Assembly: GCA_934141535.1 (NCBI GenBank)
Contig: CAKPCH010000001.1
Coordinates: 182,861 to 246,860, forward strand
DNA: 64,000 bases
Source: an uncultured Bacilli bacterium
GTDB lineage: Bacteria > Bacillota_I > Bacilli_A > RF39 > UBA660
Direction: 5' to 3'
Shown here one piece after another: positions 42,724 through 50,039 of the stretch (positions within the stretch are counted from its first letter, which is position 1; every line of letters begins with the position of its first letter). Below the pieces are notes generated by a model. The model made no database searches, was not told the DNA's origin, and saw only the letters and a program-made list of their open reading frames with translations. A program made the translations under genes and the position numbers.

Positions 42724-44204
42724 TATTTTCTTTCCTTCATAGTTGGGAATAGTATTACATCTCTAATAGATTCACTTTCTGTAAATAACATACAAAGTCT
42801 ATCTATTCCATATCCTATACCACCAGCTGGAGGCATACCATATTCTAAGGCTTCGATAAAGTCCATATCTATATCATTAGCTTCATCGTTTCCTAAATCT
42901 CTTTCTTTTAATTGTTCTTCAAATCTCTCTAATTGATCCATTGGATCATTTAATTCAGTATAAGCATTAGCAAATTCTTTACCACCTATAAATAATTCAA
43001 ATCTATCTACAAATCTTGGATCTTCTTTATTTGCTTTTGTAAGTGGTGATATTTCTATTGGATGTCCATATAAGAATGTTGGTTGAATTAATGTTTCTTC
43101 TACATATTTTTCAAAAAATGCATTTATTATATGACCTACAGTAAAGTGTTCTTCTACTTCTATATTGTGAGTGTGCGCTAAAGCTTTAGCTTCTTCTAAT
43201 GTAATTTTTTCTTTAAAGTCTATTCCTGTTTTTTCTTTAATAGCATCTGTCATACTAATTCTTTTCCAAGGACCTTCTAGATTAATTTCATTACCACACC
43301 AATTAAATACTGTACGATTAAATACTTTATTAGCTATTTCTTGATACATAGCTTCTGTCATATCCATCATACCATTAAGATCTGAGTATGCAAGATATGC
43401 TTCCATTAATGTAAATTCTGGATTATGTTTTGGATCCATTCCTTCATTTCTAAATACTCTACCTATTTCATATACAGCTTCCATTCCACCTACTAATAAT
43501 CTTTTAAGTGGTAATTCAAGTGCTATTCTAAGATACATATCAAGGTCTTGTGTATTATGATGAGTAACAAATGGACGAGCTGAAGCCCCTGTTAAAAGTG
43601 TTGTTAATACTGGAGTTTCTACTTCTGTAAATCCTCTATTATCCATAAAATTTTGTATACATCTAATAATCTTTGGTCTTATAAATGCTACTTTTTTAGC
43701 TTCCTCATTCATAATTAAGTCAACATAACGTCTTCTATATCTTTCTTCTATGTCTGTAAGACCATGAAATTTTTCTGGAAGTGGTCTTAATGCTTTAACT
43801 AAATGTGTATATTTTAAGCATTTAATAGTTAACTCTCCTGTTTGAGTTTTCATTATTTTTCCATAAACACCAACTATATCCCCTAGATCGGCTGTTTTAA
43901 ATAATTGATAAGATTCTTCTCCTACATCATTAATTGATATATATACTTGAATCTTTCCTGTCTTATCTTGTATTGAAAAGAATGAAGCTTTACCCATTTT
44001 TCTTATAAACATAATACGTCCTGCTACTGTAGCAGTATCATCCATATCATTAAATGCATCATGTTCAACTGTTGAATATTTGTTTTTTAGATCTAAAGCA
44101 AAATCTGTTCTATCAAATTTTTCTCCAAAAGGATCTATTCCCAATTCTCTTATATTTGAAGCTTTTTCTCTTCTTATCAATTCTTGTTCGTTTAATTCTC
44201 TCAT
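42723..44204 (-). CDS. lysS: Lysine-tRNA ligase (class II)
   Basis: The 493-residue class II synthetase has an N-terminal OB-fold anticodon domain (about 55-160, VAGRIMFIRKMGKASFFSIQD) and the catalytic domain with motif 2 around IGRVFRNEGMDPKHNPEFTLMEAY and motif 3 around GMPPAGGIGYGIDRLCML. It charges tRNA-Lys. GAGGTGA precedes ATG 44204. It heads a three-gene unit with the phosphatase and ackA. No T-box is seen upstream, unlike pheST and valS. Confidence 0.97.
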   Translation of the reverse strand: MRELNEQELIRREKASNIRELGIDPFGEKFDRTDFALDLKNKYSTVEHDAFNDMDDTATVAGRIMFIRKMGKASFFSIQDKTGKIQVYISINDVGEESYQLFKTADLGDIVGVYGKIMKTQTGELTIKCLKYTHLVKALRPLPEKFHGLTDIEERYRRRYVDLIMNEEAKKVAFIRPKIIRCIQNFMDNRGFTEVETPVLTTLLTGASARPFVTHHNTQDLDMYLRIALELPLKRLLVGGMEAVYEIGRVFRNEGMDPKHNPEFTLMEAYLAYSDLNGMMDMTEAMYQEIANKVFNRTVFNWCGNEINLEGPWKRISMTDAIKEKTGIDFKEKITLEEAKALAHTHNIEVEEHFTVGHIINAFFEKYVEETLIQPTFLYGHPIEISPLTKANKEDPRFVDRFELFIGGKEFANAYTELNDPMDQLERFEEQLKERDLGNDEANDIDMDFIEALEYGMPPAGGIGYGIDRLCMLFTESESIRDVILFPTMKERK

Positions 44205-44274
44205 TATTTCACCTCGATGTAATTATGATACCATAAATTATTAAATAAATATATAGTTTATTTTTTATTTTTGT

Positions 44275-44297
44275 AAAAAAAAGGAGAATAAACTCCT
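44275..44297 (-). terminator. Terminator after yqeY
   Basis: AGGAG and CTCCT arms with a six-base loop, followed by eight T on the minus strand. The stem is short but GC-richer than its surroundings. Confidence 0.65.
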
Positions 44298-44739
44298 ATA
44301 AATTACTTAATTTTTCTTTAATTATTTTAGAAACAGAACTCATATCTGCTCTTCCTTTTAACTTAGGTGTTACAAAGCCCATTAACTTACCCATATCTGA
44401 TTGTGAAGTTGGATTAATAGTATTAAATGCTTCTGTTATTATTTTATTAACTTCTTCTTCACTTAATTGTTCAGGCATATATTTATTTAAGATTTCTATT
44501 TCATTATTTGTTTTATCTACTAAATCAGTTCTTCCTGCTTTTTCAAACTCTAATATTGACTCTTTTCTAGTTTTTATTTGTTTTGCTATTACTCCGATAA
44601 ATTCTTCATCAGTTAAGTCACCTTTTTTATTTATTTCTTCTAATTGAACAGCACCCTTAACCATTCTAAGTACACTTAATACTTCTTTATCTTTTTGCTT
44701 CATAGCGCTTACTATATCATCTAATAATCTTTGTTTCAT
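44296..44739 (-). CDS. GatB/YqeY domain protein
   Basis: The 147-residue protein matches YqeY throughout: LLDDIVSAMKQKDKEVLSVLRMVKGAVQLEEINKKG at the N terminus and the C-terminal tail domain with YMPEQLSEEEVNKII and MGKLMGFVTPKLKGRADMSSVSKIIKEKL. The family shares the tail domain of GatB, which binds tRNA, but its own function is unclear. It follows rpsU in the same transcript, separated by a small hairpin, which is a conserved arrangement in Bacillota. Confidence 0.93.
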   Translation of the reverse strand: MKQRLLDDIVSAMKQKDKEVLSVLRMVKGAVQLEEINKKGDLTDEEFIGVIAKQIKTRKESILEFEKAGRTDLVDKTNNEIEILNKYMPEQLSEEEVNKIITEAFNTINPTSQSDMGKLMGFVTPKLKGRADMSSVSKIIKEKLSNL

Positions 44740-44760
44740 ATTTATTCCTTTCTAAAATTA

Positions 44761-44780
44761 AAGAGCATTTAAATGCTCTT
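44761..44780 (-). terminator. Hairpin between rpsU and yqeY
   Basis: A perfect 20-bp palindrome (arms of ten) immediately after the rpsU stop, followed by a weak T-rich tail. It probably attenuates transcription or stabilises the rpsU message, so S21 is made in excess of YqeY. Confidence 0.6.
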
Positions 44781-44973
44781 AGTAGTTATTTCTTTCTCTT
44801 CTTCTAGCATTTTTCATGCCTTCTTCTTTTTTCTCTCTACGTTTAACTCCTGGTTTTTTGTAACCTTCTTGTCTCTCTCTAACTTTTTTTAGGAGGCCGT
44901 CTCTTGCATTTTTTTGTTTCATAGTACGTAGTGCACCATCAACATTACCATTTCTTACTATTACCTTTGACAT
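44779..44973 (-). CDS. rpsU: Ribosomal protein S21
   Basis: The 64-residue protein is strongly basic, with the S21 start MSKVIVRNGNVDGALRTMKQKN and a C-terminal Arg/Lys-rich tail (KPGVKRREKKEEGMKNARRRER). It is a protein of the small ribosomal subunit near the anti-Shine-Dalgarno region. GGAGGG precedes ATG 44973, and a good promoter lies upstream. Confidence 0.96.
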   Translation of the reverse strand: MSKVIVRNGNVDGALRTMKQKNARDGLLKKVRERQEGYKKPGVKRREKKEEGMKNARRRERNNY

Positions 44974-45002
44974 ATAATCCCTCCTTTCACAAATCTATCA
45001 GT

Positions 45003-45031
45003 ATTATAACACTAACTTTTAAAATATACAA
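45003..45031 (-). promoter_or_regulatory. Promoter of rpsU-yqeY
   Basis: TTGTAT at 45026-45031 and TATAAT at 45003-45008 are 17 bases apart on the minus strand. Confidence 0.75.
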
Positions 45032-45078
45032 GAAAAAGTTAAATTTTTAGATATTTTTTGATGAAAAATGTCATATTT

Positions 45079-45106
45079 TAAAAAAAAGAAGAGATAATCT
45101 CTTCTT
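45079..45106 (-). terminator. Terminator of the bacteriocin operon
   Basis: Eight-base arms (45099-45106 and 45086-45093), a five-base loop and a long T tract on the minus strand. The stop codon of the last small gene (45105-45107) lies at the edge of the stem, so the operon ends with that gene. Confidence 0.9.
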
Positions 45107-45272
45107 ATAAGGGGCATATAATACTAAATTTAAGTCTTATATAAGTTCCTACTATTCGTCCTATTAAAAGTATATAAGAATACATATAACTTATTAAATT
45201 TAGCCATATTGGTATTGTTAATATAATAAGCGCTACTAATATTTGTTTTTTATAATGGGCAATAAGATCCAT
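45105..45272 (-). CDS. Small hydrophobic protein, candidate bacteriocin immunity protein
   Basis: The 55-residue open frame starts at ATG 45272 (MDLIAHYKKQILVAL) and overlaps the end of the second bacteriocin gene by 23 bases in another frame; an in-frame stop lies directly before the ATG. Only a weak AGAAG site precedes it, so it would depend on translational coupling. It has no double-glycine leader. About residues 10-45 are hydrophobic with a few Arg (one or two membrane spans). It ends in ICPL, much like the YCPL of the preceding peptide. Small membrane proteins in this position often give immunity; a third peptide without leader is the other option. Confidence 0.6.
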   Translation of the reverse strand: MDLIAHYKKQILVALIILTIPIWLNLISYMYSYILLIGRIVGTYIRLKFSIICPL

Positions 45273-45420
45273 TTATTGTTCTTCTAATGGCAGTTCCTAA
45301 ACTTCTACCCATATCAAGTAATGTATTAATTGCTCTTGCTGCTGCATTGAAAAATGCTGCAGTAAACCAATTTGAACCACCATCTATTGATTTTAATTCT
45401 TTATCAGTTAATCTTATCAT
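45250..45420 (-). CDS. Bacteriocin precursor peptide B with double-glycine leader
   Basis: The 56-residue precursor starts at ATG 45420 with AGGAG four bases upstream. The leader MIRLTDKELKSIDGG fits the double-glycine consensus (ELxxIxGG) cleaved by C39-peptidase exporters. The predicted mature peptide has 41 residues, begins SNWFTAAFF, carries a GxxxG motif (GRSLG) in an amphipathic helix with several Arg, and ends in SYCPL with a single Cys. It lies 7 bases after peptide A. Helical content, net positive charge and GxxxG match class IIb bacteriocins. I know no named relative. Confidence 0.82.
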   Translation of the reverse strand: MIRLTDKELKSIDGGSNWFTAAFFNAAARAINTLLDMGRSLGTAIRRTINGSYCPL

Positions 45421-45427
45421 AAAACTC

Positions 45428-45568
45428 CTAGTTACACTTTAATGGTCTAATAATTCCATCAATAACGCCTATTAAGAATGATATACCTGCTGCTATACCA
45501 AATAATAACCCTATTTTAACTGCCCCGCCTTGTACTTCTAATAATTCTTTATTATTTAATTTTATCAT
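45428..45568 (-). CDS. Bacteriocin precursor peptide A with double-glycine leader
   Basis: The 46-residue precursor starts at ATG 45568, which overlaps the stop of the accessory gene as ATGA; GAGGTGG lies upstream inside that gene. The leader MIKLNNKELLEVQGG has the double-glycine form needed by the C39 exporter encoded two genes upstream. The predicted mature peptide has 31 residues, is very hydrophobic (AVKIGLLFGIAAGISFLIG), contains GxxxG motifs (GIAAG) and ends in RPLKCN with a single Cys. It pairs with peptide B next to it, as expected for a two-peptide bacteriocin. It is too short to appear in ordinary gene calls with a length limit. Confidence 0.85.
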   Translation of the reverse strand: MIKLNNKELLEVQGGAVKIGLLFGIAAGISFLIGVIDGIIRPLKCN

Positions 45569-45990
45569 TTGTAAAACCACCTCTTTATTTTAAATTTAAT
45601 TATATTCATTATTGTTGTTCTATTATCCAAAATAACCATATTTAAAATATTACCATCTATTTTATATTCTTCATTAAGATTAATTTTTAAAATAACACTA
45701 TTATTATCTATTTTTATTACCTCATATTTATATAAATCATTATTGATATATAGTTTTTTATTTTTATATATAGGGAAATCATTATTTTCTAGTTTTAAAT
45801 CAACAAAGTATTCATTATTATAAATAAAAACTACTCCAATATTTCTTTTATAAATATTAAATGGTATAAATGAAAATATTAAAATTATTATTATAAGTAA
45901 TAGTAATATTGTAATCCAAGATGTTATTTTTTTAGGAGTTTTTCTATTCATTATTATTGCCGAATTATTAAATATATCAATACTTTCCAT
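45565..45990 (-). CDS. Short HlyD/LcnD-like bacteriocin export accessory protein
   Basis: The 141-residue protein has a cytoplasmic start (MESIDIFNNSAIIMNRKTPKK), one membrane span at about 23-42, and a small beta-rich extracytoplasmic part (VVFIYNNEYFVDLKLE, SVILKINLNEEYKIDGNILNMVI). This is the topology of the HlyD/LcnD adaptor proteins that partner peptidase-containing exporters, but those have about 400-470 residues with long coiled coils, which are absent here. It overlaps the exporter gene by 14 bases and peptide A by 4. The role is inferred from position and topology. Confidence 0.65.
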   Translation of the reverse strand: MESIDIFNNSAIIMNRKTPKKITSWITILLLLIIIILIFSFIPFNIYKRNIGVVFIYNNEYFVDLKLENNDFPIYKNKKLYINNDLYKYEVIKIDNNSVILKINLNEEYKIDGNILNMVILDNRTTIMNIIKFKIKRWFYK

Positions 45991-48055
45991 TTACTCTTTT
46001 CACAACTCCATCTTCTATTTCTACTAAATTATCAAATAAATCTAAATTATCTAGTCTATGTGATACTACTATAATAGTTTTATCTTTATAGTATTTAAAA
46101 ACATTCTTTAATATTTTTCTTTCTAAATTTATATCTACTTGATTTAATCCCTCATCAATTATTAAAATATCAAAATGTCTTAATAAAGTACGCGCTAACA
46201 CTATTCGCTGTTTTTCTCCACCTGATAAGTTAAAACCATTTTCCTCTATCAACATATTAAATCCTAAATTTTTATCCATTATTTCATCTAAGCAGCACAT
46301 CTTAGATATATCTAGAATAATAGAACTATCACTATTATCAAATATTAAATTATTATATAAAGTATCATTAAATAATATTTCATTTTGACTAACGTATAAA
46401 ATATTTTGATTAATTATTTTTTTTGTATAATTATTTATATCTATATTGTTAATAAAAACATGATTATTACTTACGTTATAATACTTCATCAATAATTTAA
46501 ATAAAGTACTTTTACCACTTCCACTTTTTCCAACTACCATGACTTTAGAATGGTTTTCTATTTTCAAATTAATATTCTTTAATACATATTCTCTATCATT
46601 AAAAGTAAAATTAAGATTTTTAAATTCTATAGAACCACTTGTATATTCATTTATTATTCCATCGTTTTTCTTTTCATAAGTTATTATATCAAGTATTCTT
46701 CTAAAAGAATTTTTTGCTTCTTTTATACTACTATCTAAATTAATTATGTTTTTTATAGGTTCTAAAAAATAAATTAAAAGTGAAGTAAATGTAAGAAGAG
46801 AGCCTACACTTAATTTATTTTCTATTACTAGAAAAGATCCTACTAAAGTAATAGTTATAAATCCTATATTATTTATTATTTCTTTAAATAGATTTTGTAA
46901 AAAATATAAGTTTTGATATTTAAAAACATAATTTAGAAGTTTAATATAAATTCTTTCAAATCTTTTAAATATAGTATTTTCTATGTTTATTCCTTTTAAT
47001 GTTTCTACTCCACTTATTGCTTCTATCATAATAGATGTTGACTCACTTTTTGTCTCTTGTATTTTATTTATGTATGAGTTAAAAGGATTTTTAAATAAAA
47101 CTACTACTATTAAATAAAAAGCAAGTATAATTATTCCTATTAAAAATAGTGTCTTATTAATTATATAAAGAATAATTAATGAAATAAAAGCAAGTGGTAA
47201 GTCAATGAATAAAGATAATATTATTTTACTTATAGAAGTTTTAATATTCTCTAAATCATTAATTCTAGACATGATATCTCCTGTTACTTTATTTTGATAA
47301 AAGTGATAAGGAAGATTGATAATAGTTTTAAAAATATTTATAGTTAATTCAAGATCTAGTTTTTGATTAATATAAGTTAGTAAATTATTTCTAAAATAAT
47401 CTGTTAATATTTTAAGTATATAAACACTTAAAAATATTAAGTAAACAATAATTAAATATTCTTTTTTATAATAGCTTATACCACGTAACATGTATTCTGT
47501 ATAAAATGAAGTAATACAGGAAAATATAGTCAAAATAAAAGATAAAATAACTAACTCTTTAATCATTTTTTTATGGGGTGAAATTAAAGTTATAATAAAT
47601 TTGTTTAAATTGATATCTTTTTGATTGGGTATTTTTTTTACTGGAAAAGCAATTATCAACACGTTATTAAATATTTTATCAAATTCTAAAAAACTATATT
47701 TTTTTATTTTATCAGCAGGATCTCCTATAATTAAATATTTTTTCTTAAAATTAATCTCATATATTACAACAAAATGTTTATAAGAGTTATTAATAGTTAC
47801 ATTAGCAATCGCTGGAAGTATTATATTATTTTTATTTATATCATTTAATGTACATTTAATTCCTTCAGCTTGCATTCCAAGACTTACTAATGCTTCTTTT
47901 AAATGGTATGCTGTTGTACCATTTTTGTTTGTTTTAGTCATTTCTATTAAAGTATTTTTTCTAACATAACCCTTATAGTATTTTATTAACATCTGTATAC
48001 AAGATACTCCACAATCTTTACTTTCATCTTGTTTAACTAATGGATATTTATTCAT
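45977..48055 (-). CDS. Peptidase-containing ABC transporter (bacteriocin processing and export)
   Basis: The 692-residue protein has all three parts of a PCAT exporter. The N-terminal C39 peptidase has Gln9 and catalytic Cys15 in QDESKDCGVSC, with the His in YKHFVVIYE (about 93) and Asp in GDPADK (about 110). The membrane domain spans about 160-440. The ATPase has Walker A GKSGSGKSTLF, signature LSGGEKQRIVLARTLL and Walker B ILIIDEGLNQVD. It would cut leaders after Gly-Gly and export the peptides. A strong GAGGAGGTGAT site precedes ATG 48055. It heads the operon with the accessory gene and three small genes. Confidence 0.95.
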   Translation of the reverse strand: MNKYPLVKQDESKDCGVSCIQMLIKYYKGYVRKNTLIEMTKTNKNGTTAYHLKEALVSLGMQAEGIKCTLNDINKNNIILPAIANVTINNSYKHFVVIYEINFKKKYLIIGDPADKIKKYSFLEFDKIFNNVLIIAFPVKKIPNQKDINLNKFIITLISPHKKMIKELVILSFILTIFSCITSFYTEYMLRGISYYKKEYLIIVYLIFLSVYILKILTDYFRNNLLTYINQKLDLELTINIFKTIINLPYHFYQNKVTGDIMSRINDLENIKTSISKIILSLFIDLPLAFISLIILYIINKTLFLIGIIILAFYLIVVVLFKNPFNSYINKIQETKSESTSIMIEAISGVETLKGINIENTIFKRFERIYIKLLNYVFKYQNLYFLQNLFKEIINNIGFITITLVGSFLVIENKLSVGSLLTFTSLLIYFLEPIKNIINLDSSIKEAKNSFRRILDIITYEKKNDGIINEYTSGSIEFKNLNFTFNDREYVLKNINLKIENHSKVMVVGKSGSGKSTLFKLLMKYYNVSNNHVFINNIDINNYTKKIINQNILYVSQNEILFNDTLYNNLIFDNSDSSIILDISKMCCLDEIMDKNLGFNMLIEENGFNLSGGEKQRIVLARTLLRHFDILIIDEGLNQVDINLERKILKNVFKYYKDKTIIVVSHRLDNLDLFDNLVEIEDGVVKRVNGKY

Positions 48056-48078
48056 ATTATCACCTCCTCATGTATATC

Positions 48079-48084
48079 ATTATA
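48079..48084 (-). promoter_or_regulatory. Candidate -10 box of the bacteriocin operon
   Basis: TATAAT lies 23 bases upstream of the exporter start. The -35 region is only A-rich, so the promoter may be weak or need an activator. No quorum-sensing or two-component genes are nearby. Confidence 0.45.
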
Positions 48085-48114
48085 CAAAACTCTTTAAAAT
48101 CCTTTTTTATTTTT

Positions 48115-48147
48115 AAAAAAAGTATAAAAAATTTAAACTTTTTATAC
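48115..48147 (-). terminator. Hairpin with T tract upstream of the bacteriocin operon
   Basis: Nine-base arms (48139-48147 and 48122-48130), an eight-base loop and seven T on the minus strand. It lies after the GNAT gene's own terminator, so it is either a second stop or the end of a small RNA from the AT-rich gap 48148-48275, where I see no gene. Confidence 0.5.
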
Positions 48148-48270
48148 CTTTTTTTACCTATAATTTAATAAATTTATTTTTTTGTTATACATCTTTATTT
48201 ATTCTTTTTTATTTATTTTTATATTTTTAAAACTCTTTTTATTTTTTTAGTTCAAATATTAAATTTTAAC

Positions 48271-48296
48271 AAAAAAAGGAAAATTTTCTTTTCCTT
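48271..48296 (-). terminator. Terminator after the GNAT gene
   Basis: Eight-base arms (48289-48296 and 48276-48283) with a five-base loop and a T run on the minus strand, overlapping the stop codon. Confidence 0.8.
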
Positions 48297-48711
48297 AATA
48301 AATCTTAACAAATACAGTTGTATCTTTTATTTTAAATTCTTTACTCTTATAAAAGAAATGAGCACTTCTTCTTTGATTACCAGAAGTTAATTCTAAATAA
48401 TTAATATTATTTTCTTTTACCATCTCTTCTATTGTTTTAAATATTAAAGATGCATAACCATTTCTTCTATATTCTTTTAATGTTCCTAAATAACTTAAAA
48501 AATAATATTTTTGTCCTTTTATATATTCATATCTTTCTTCTATACAAATTGATGATATTATTTTTTCATTATCTTTTACTATTAATACTTTACTTTTCTT
48601 TATTAATTTTTTTATATCTTTTTCATTTGGTTCATAGCCAAAAACAGTTTTTATAAACTCTATATATTTTTCAATATCACTTATATTTAAAATTTCAACC
48701 TCTTTATTCAT
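48295..48711 (-). CDS. GNAT-family N-acetyltransferase
   Basis: The 138-residue protein has the GNAT fold. The acetyl-CoA binding motif is LGTLKEYRRNGYASLIFKTIEEM (about 73-95, R/QxxGxG/A form RRNGYA), followed by NYLELTSGNQRRSAHFFYKSKEFKIKD typical of the C-terminal part. Substrate is unknown. It begins four bases after the GtrA gene and may be in the same transcript as that set. Confidence 0.88.
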   Translation of the reverse strand: MNKEVEILNISDIEKYIEFIKTVFGYEPNEKDIKKLIKKSKVLIVKDNEKIISSICIEERYEYIKGQKYYFLSYLGTLKEYRRNGYASLIFKTIEEMVKENNINYLELTSGNQRRSAHFFYKSKEFKIKDTTVFVKIY

Positions 48712-48714
48712 AAA

Positions 48715-49113
48715 CTACCTACCTTCAACAAATATTTTTCTTGTAATAAAATTATATACCATAACAAGAAAAGTTGCAATGAGTTTTGAAATTTTATAAT
48801 CAATACTAATTAAAGTTACTGTTACATACATAATAATAGAATTTAATATTAAGCCTATAACACTCAATATAATAAATATAATAAAATCTTTTGTTGTTTG
48901 TTTTTTATTTAAACTAAATACCCATTTAGTACTCATTATATAGTTAAATATTACTGATACTGTAAATGATATTATAGAAGCTATTAAATAATGTATCAAG
49001 AAAACTTCTTTTAATAAGCACATTAATCCATAATCTATTATAAAAGCAATAAATCCAACTATACCAAATTTAAATATCTGGATGATTAATTCTTTATTTA
49101 TTATTTTTTTCAT
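48715..49113 (-). CDS. GtrA-like membrane protein
   Basis: The 132-residue protein has four membrane spans and the GtrA features KFGIVGFIAFIIDYGLMCLL near the N terminus and NYIMSTKWVFSLNKKQT in the middle. GtrA proteins are thought to flip undecaprenyl-phosphate-linked sugars. I use ATG 49113 (MKKIINK); a GTG three codons upstream is the other option. It overlaps the upstream glycosyltransferase gene by 20 bases. Confidence 0.9.
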   Translation of the reverse strand: MKKIINKELIIQIFKFGIVGFIAFIIDYGLMCLLKEVFLIHYLIASIISFTVSVIFNYIMSTKWVFSLNKKQTTKDFIIFIILSVIGLILNSIIMYVTVTLISIDYKISKLIATFLVMVYNFITRKIFVEGR

Positions 49114-50038
49114 CTTTATCACTTAAAAGGTTTAAATATAATTCATACATTTGCTTATTTTTCTTTACTATTACTTGTAATATTATACCTGTTATCCATA
49201 GTAAAATAGATATATTTAAGAAAACTCCAAATACTATTAAACTTGGGAATCGTGGTACTAATCCTGTTTTAAAATATTCTATAAAAACTGGTACTCCTAA
49301 TATTAAAGATACGATTAGGAACATAATAGCAAATATATTAAAGAAAGAGGCTGGTTTATATTCTTTAAAAAGGATTGCTATAGTTTTAAGTACTTTAAAT
49401 CCATCACTATAAGTATTAAGCTTTGAAACAGATCCTTCTGGTCTATCTCTATATGTAACTGGTACTTCAACTAGTTTATAATTTTTATCCACAGCATGTA
49501 TTGTCATTTCTGTTTCTATCTCAAAGCCTTTTGATAATACAGGAAATCCTTTTACAAAATCATAACTAAAAGCACGATATCCTGTCATTATATCTTTTAT
49601 ATTATTATTAAATAATTTATTGATTAATAATCTAACTATTCTATTACCGAAGTTATGAAATGGTCTTTTATTTTCTGTAAAATATGTACTAGAGAGTCTA
49701 TCTCCTATTACCATGTCTGCCTTTTTTTCAAGTATTAAATCACACATTTCTCTTGCATTTTCTTTAGGGTAAGTATCATCACCATCTATCATAAGATAAC
49801 AATCAGCATTTATTTGTCTAAACATACTTCTTATTACATTACCCTTACCTTGCTTATATTCATATCTTACGATTGCTCCAGCATTTCTAGCTATTTCATC
49901 TGTATTATCACTTGAATTATTATCGTATACATAAATATCTGCTTCAGGTAATACCTCTTTATAATCTTTTACAACTTTTTCTATTGTTTTTGCTTCATTG
50001 TAGCACGGTATTAATACCGCTATTTTACTTCTTTTCAT
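49094..50038 (-). CDS. Family 2 glycosyltransferase, GtrB/DPM-like
   Basis: The 314-residue enzyme has a GT-A domain (KIAVLIPCYNEAKTIEKVV, VYDNNSSDNTDEIA, MIDGDDTYPKENAREM with the DxD) followed by two C-terminal membrane spans at about 230-290. This layout is that of GtrB-type enzymes that load a sugar onto undecaprenyl phosphate. I use ATG 50038 (MKRSKIA) with AAGGAG eight bases upstream. It sits between a GtrA-like gene and a DUF6020 membrane gene, the arrangement of a Gtr-type modification set. Confidence 0.92.
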   Translation of the reverse strand: MKRSKIAVLIPCYNEAKTIEKVVKDYKEVLPEADIYVYDNNSSDNTDEIARNAGAIVRYEYKQGKGNVIRSMFRQINADCYLMIDGDDTYPKENAREMCDLILEKKADMVIGDRLSSTYFTENKRPFHNFGNRIVRLLINKLFNNNIKDIMTGYRAFSYDFVKGFPVLSKGFEIETEMTIHAVDKNYKLVEVPVTYRDRPEGSVSKLNTYSDGFKVLKTIAILFKEYKPASFFNIFAIMFLIVSLILGVPVFIEYFKTGLVPRFPSLIVFGVFLNISILLWITGIILQVIVKKNKQMYELYLNLLSDKDEKNNK

Positions 50039-50039
50039 T

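Noticed and set aside
48148..48275. A 12-residue open frame or bacteriocin-type signal peptide in the gap upstream of the exporter
   Set aside because: The short frame near 48185 has no ribosome site and no double-glycine leader. Only an AT-rich stretch and a hairpin remain.
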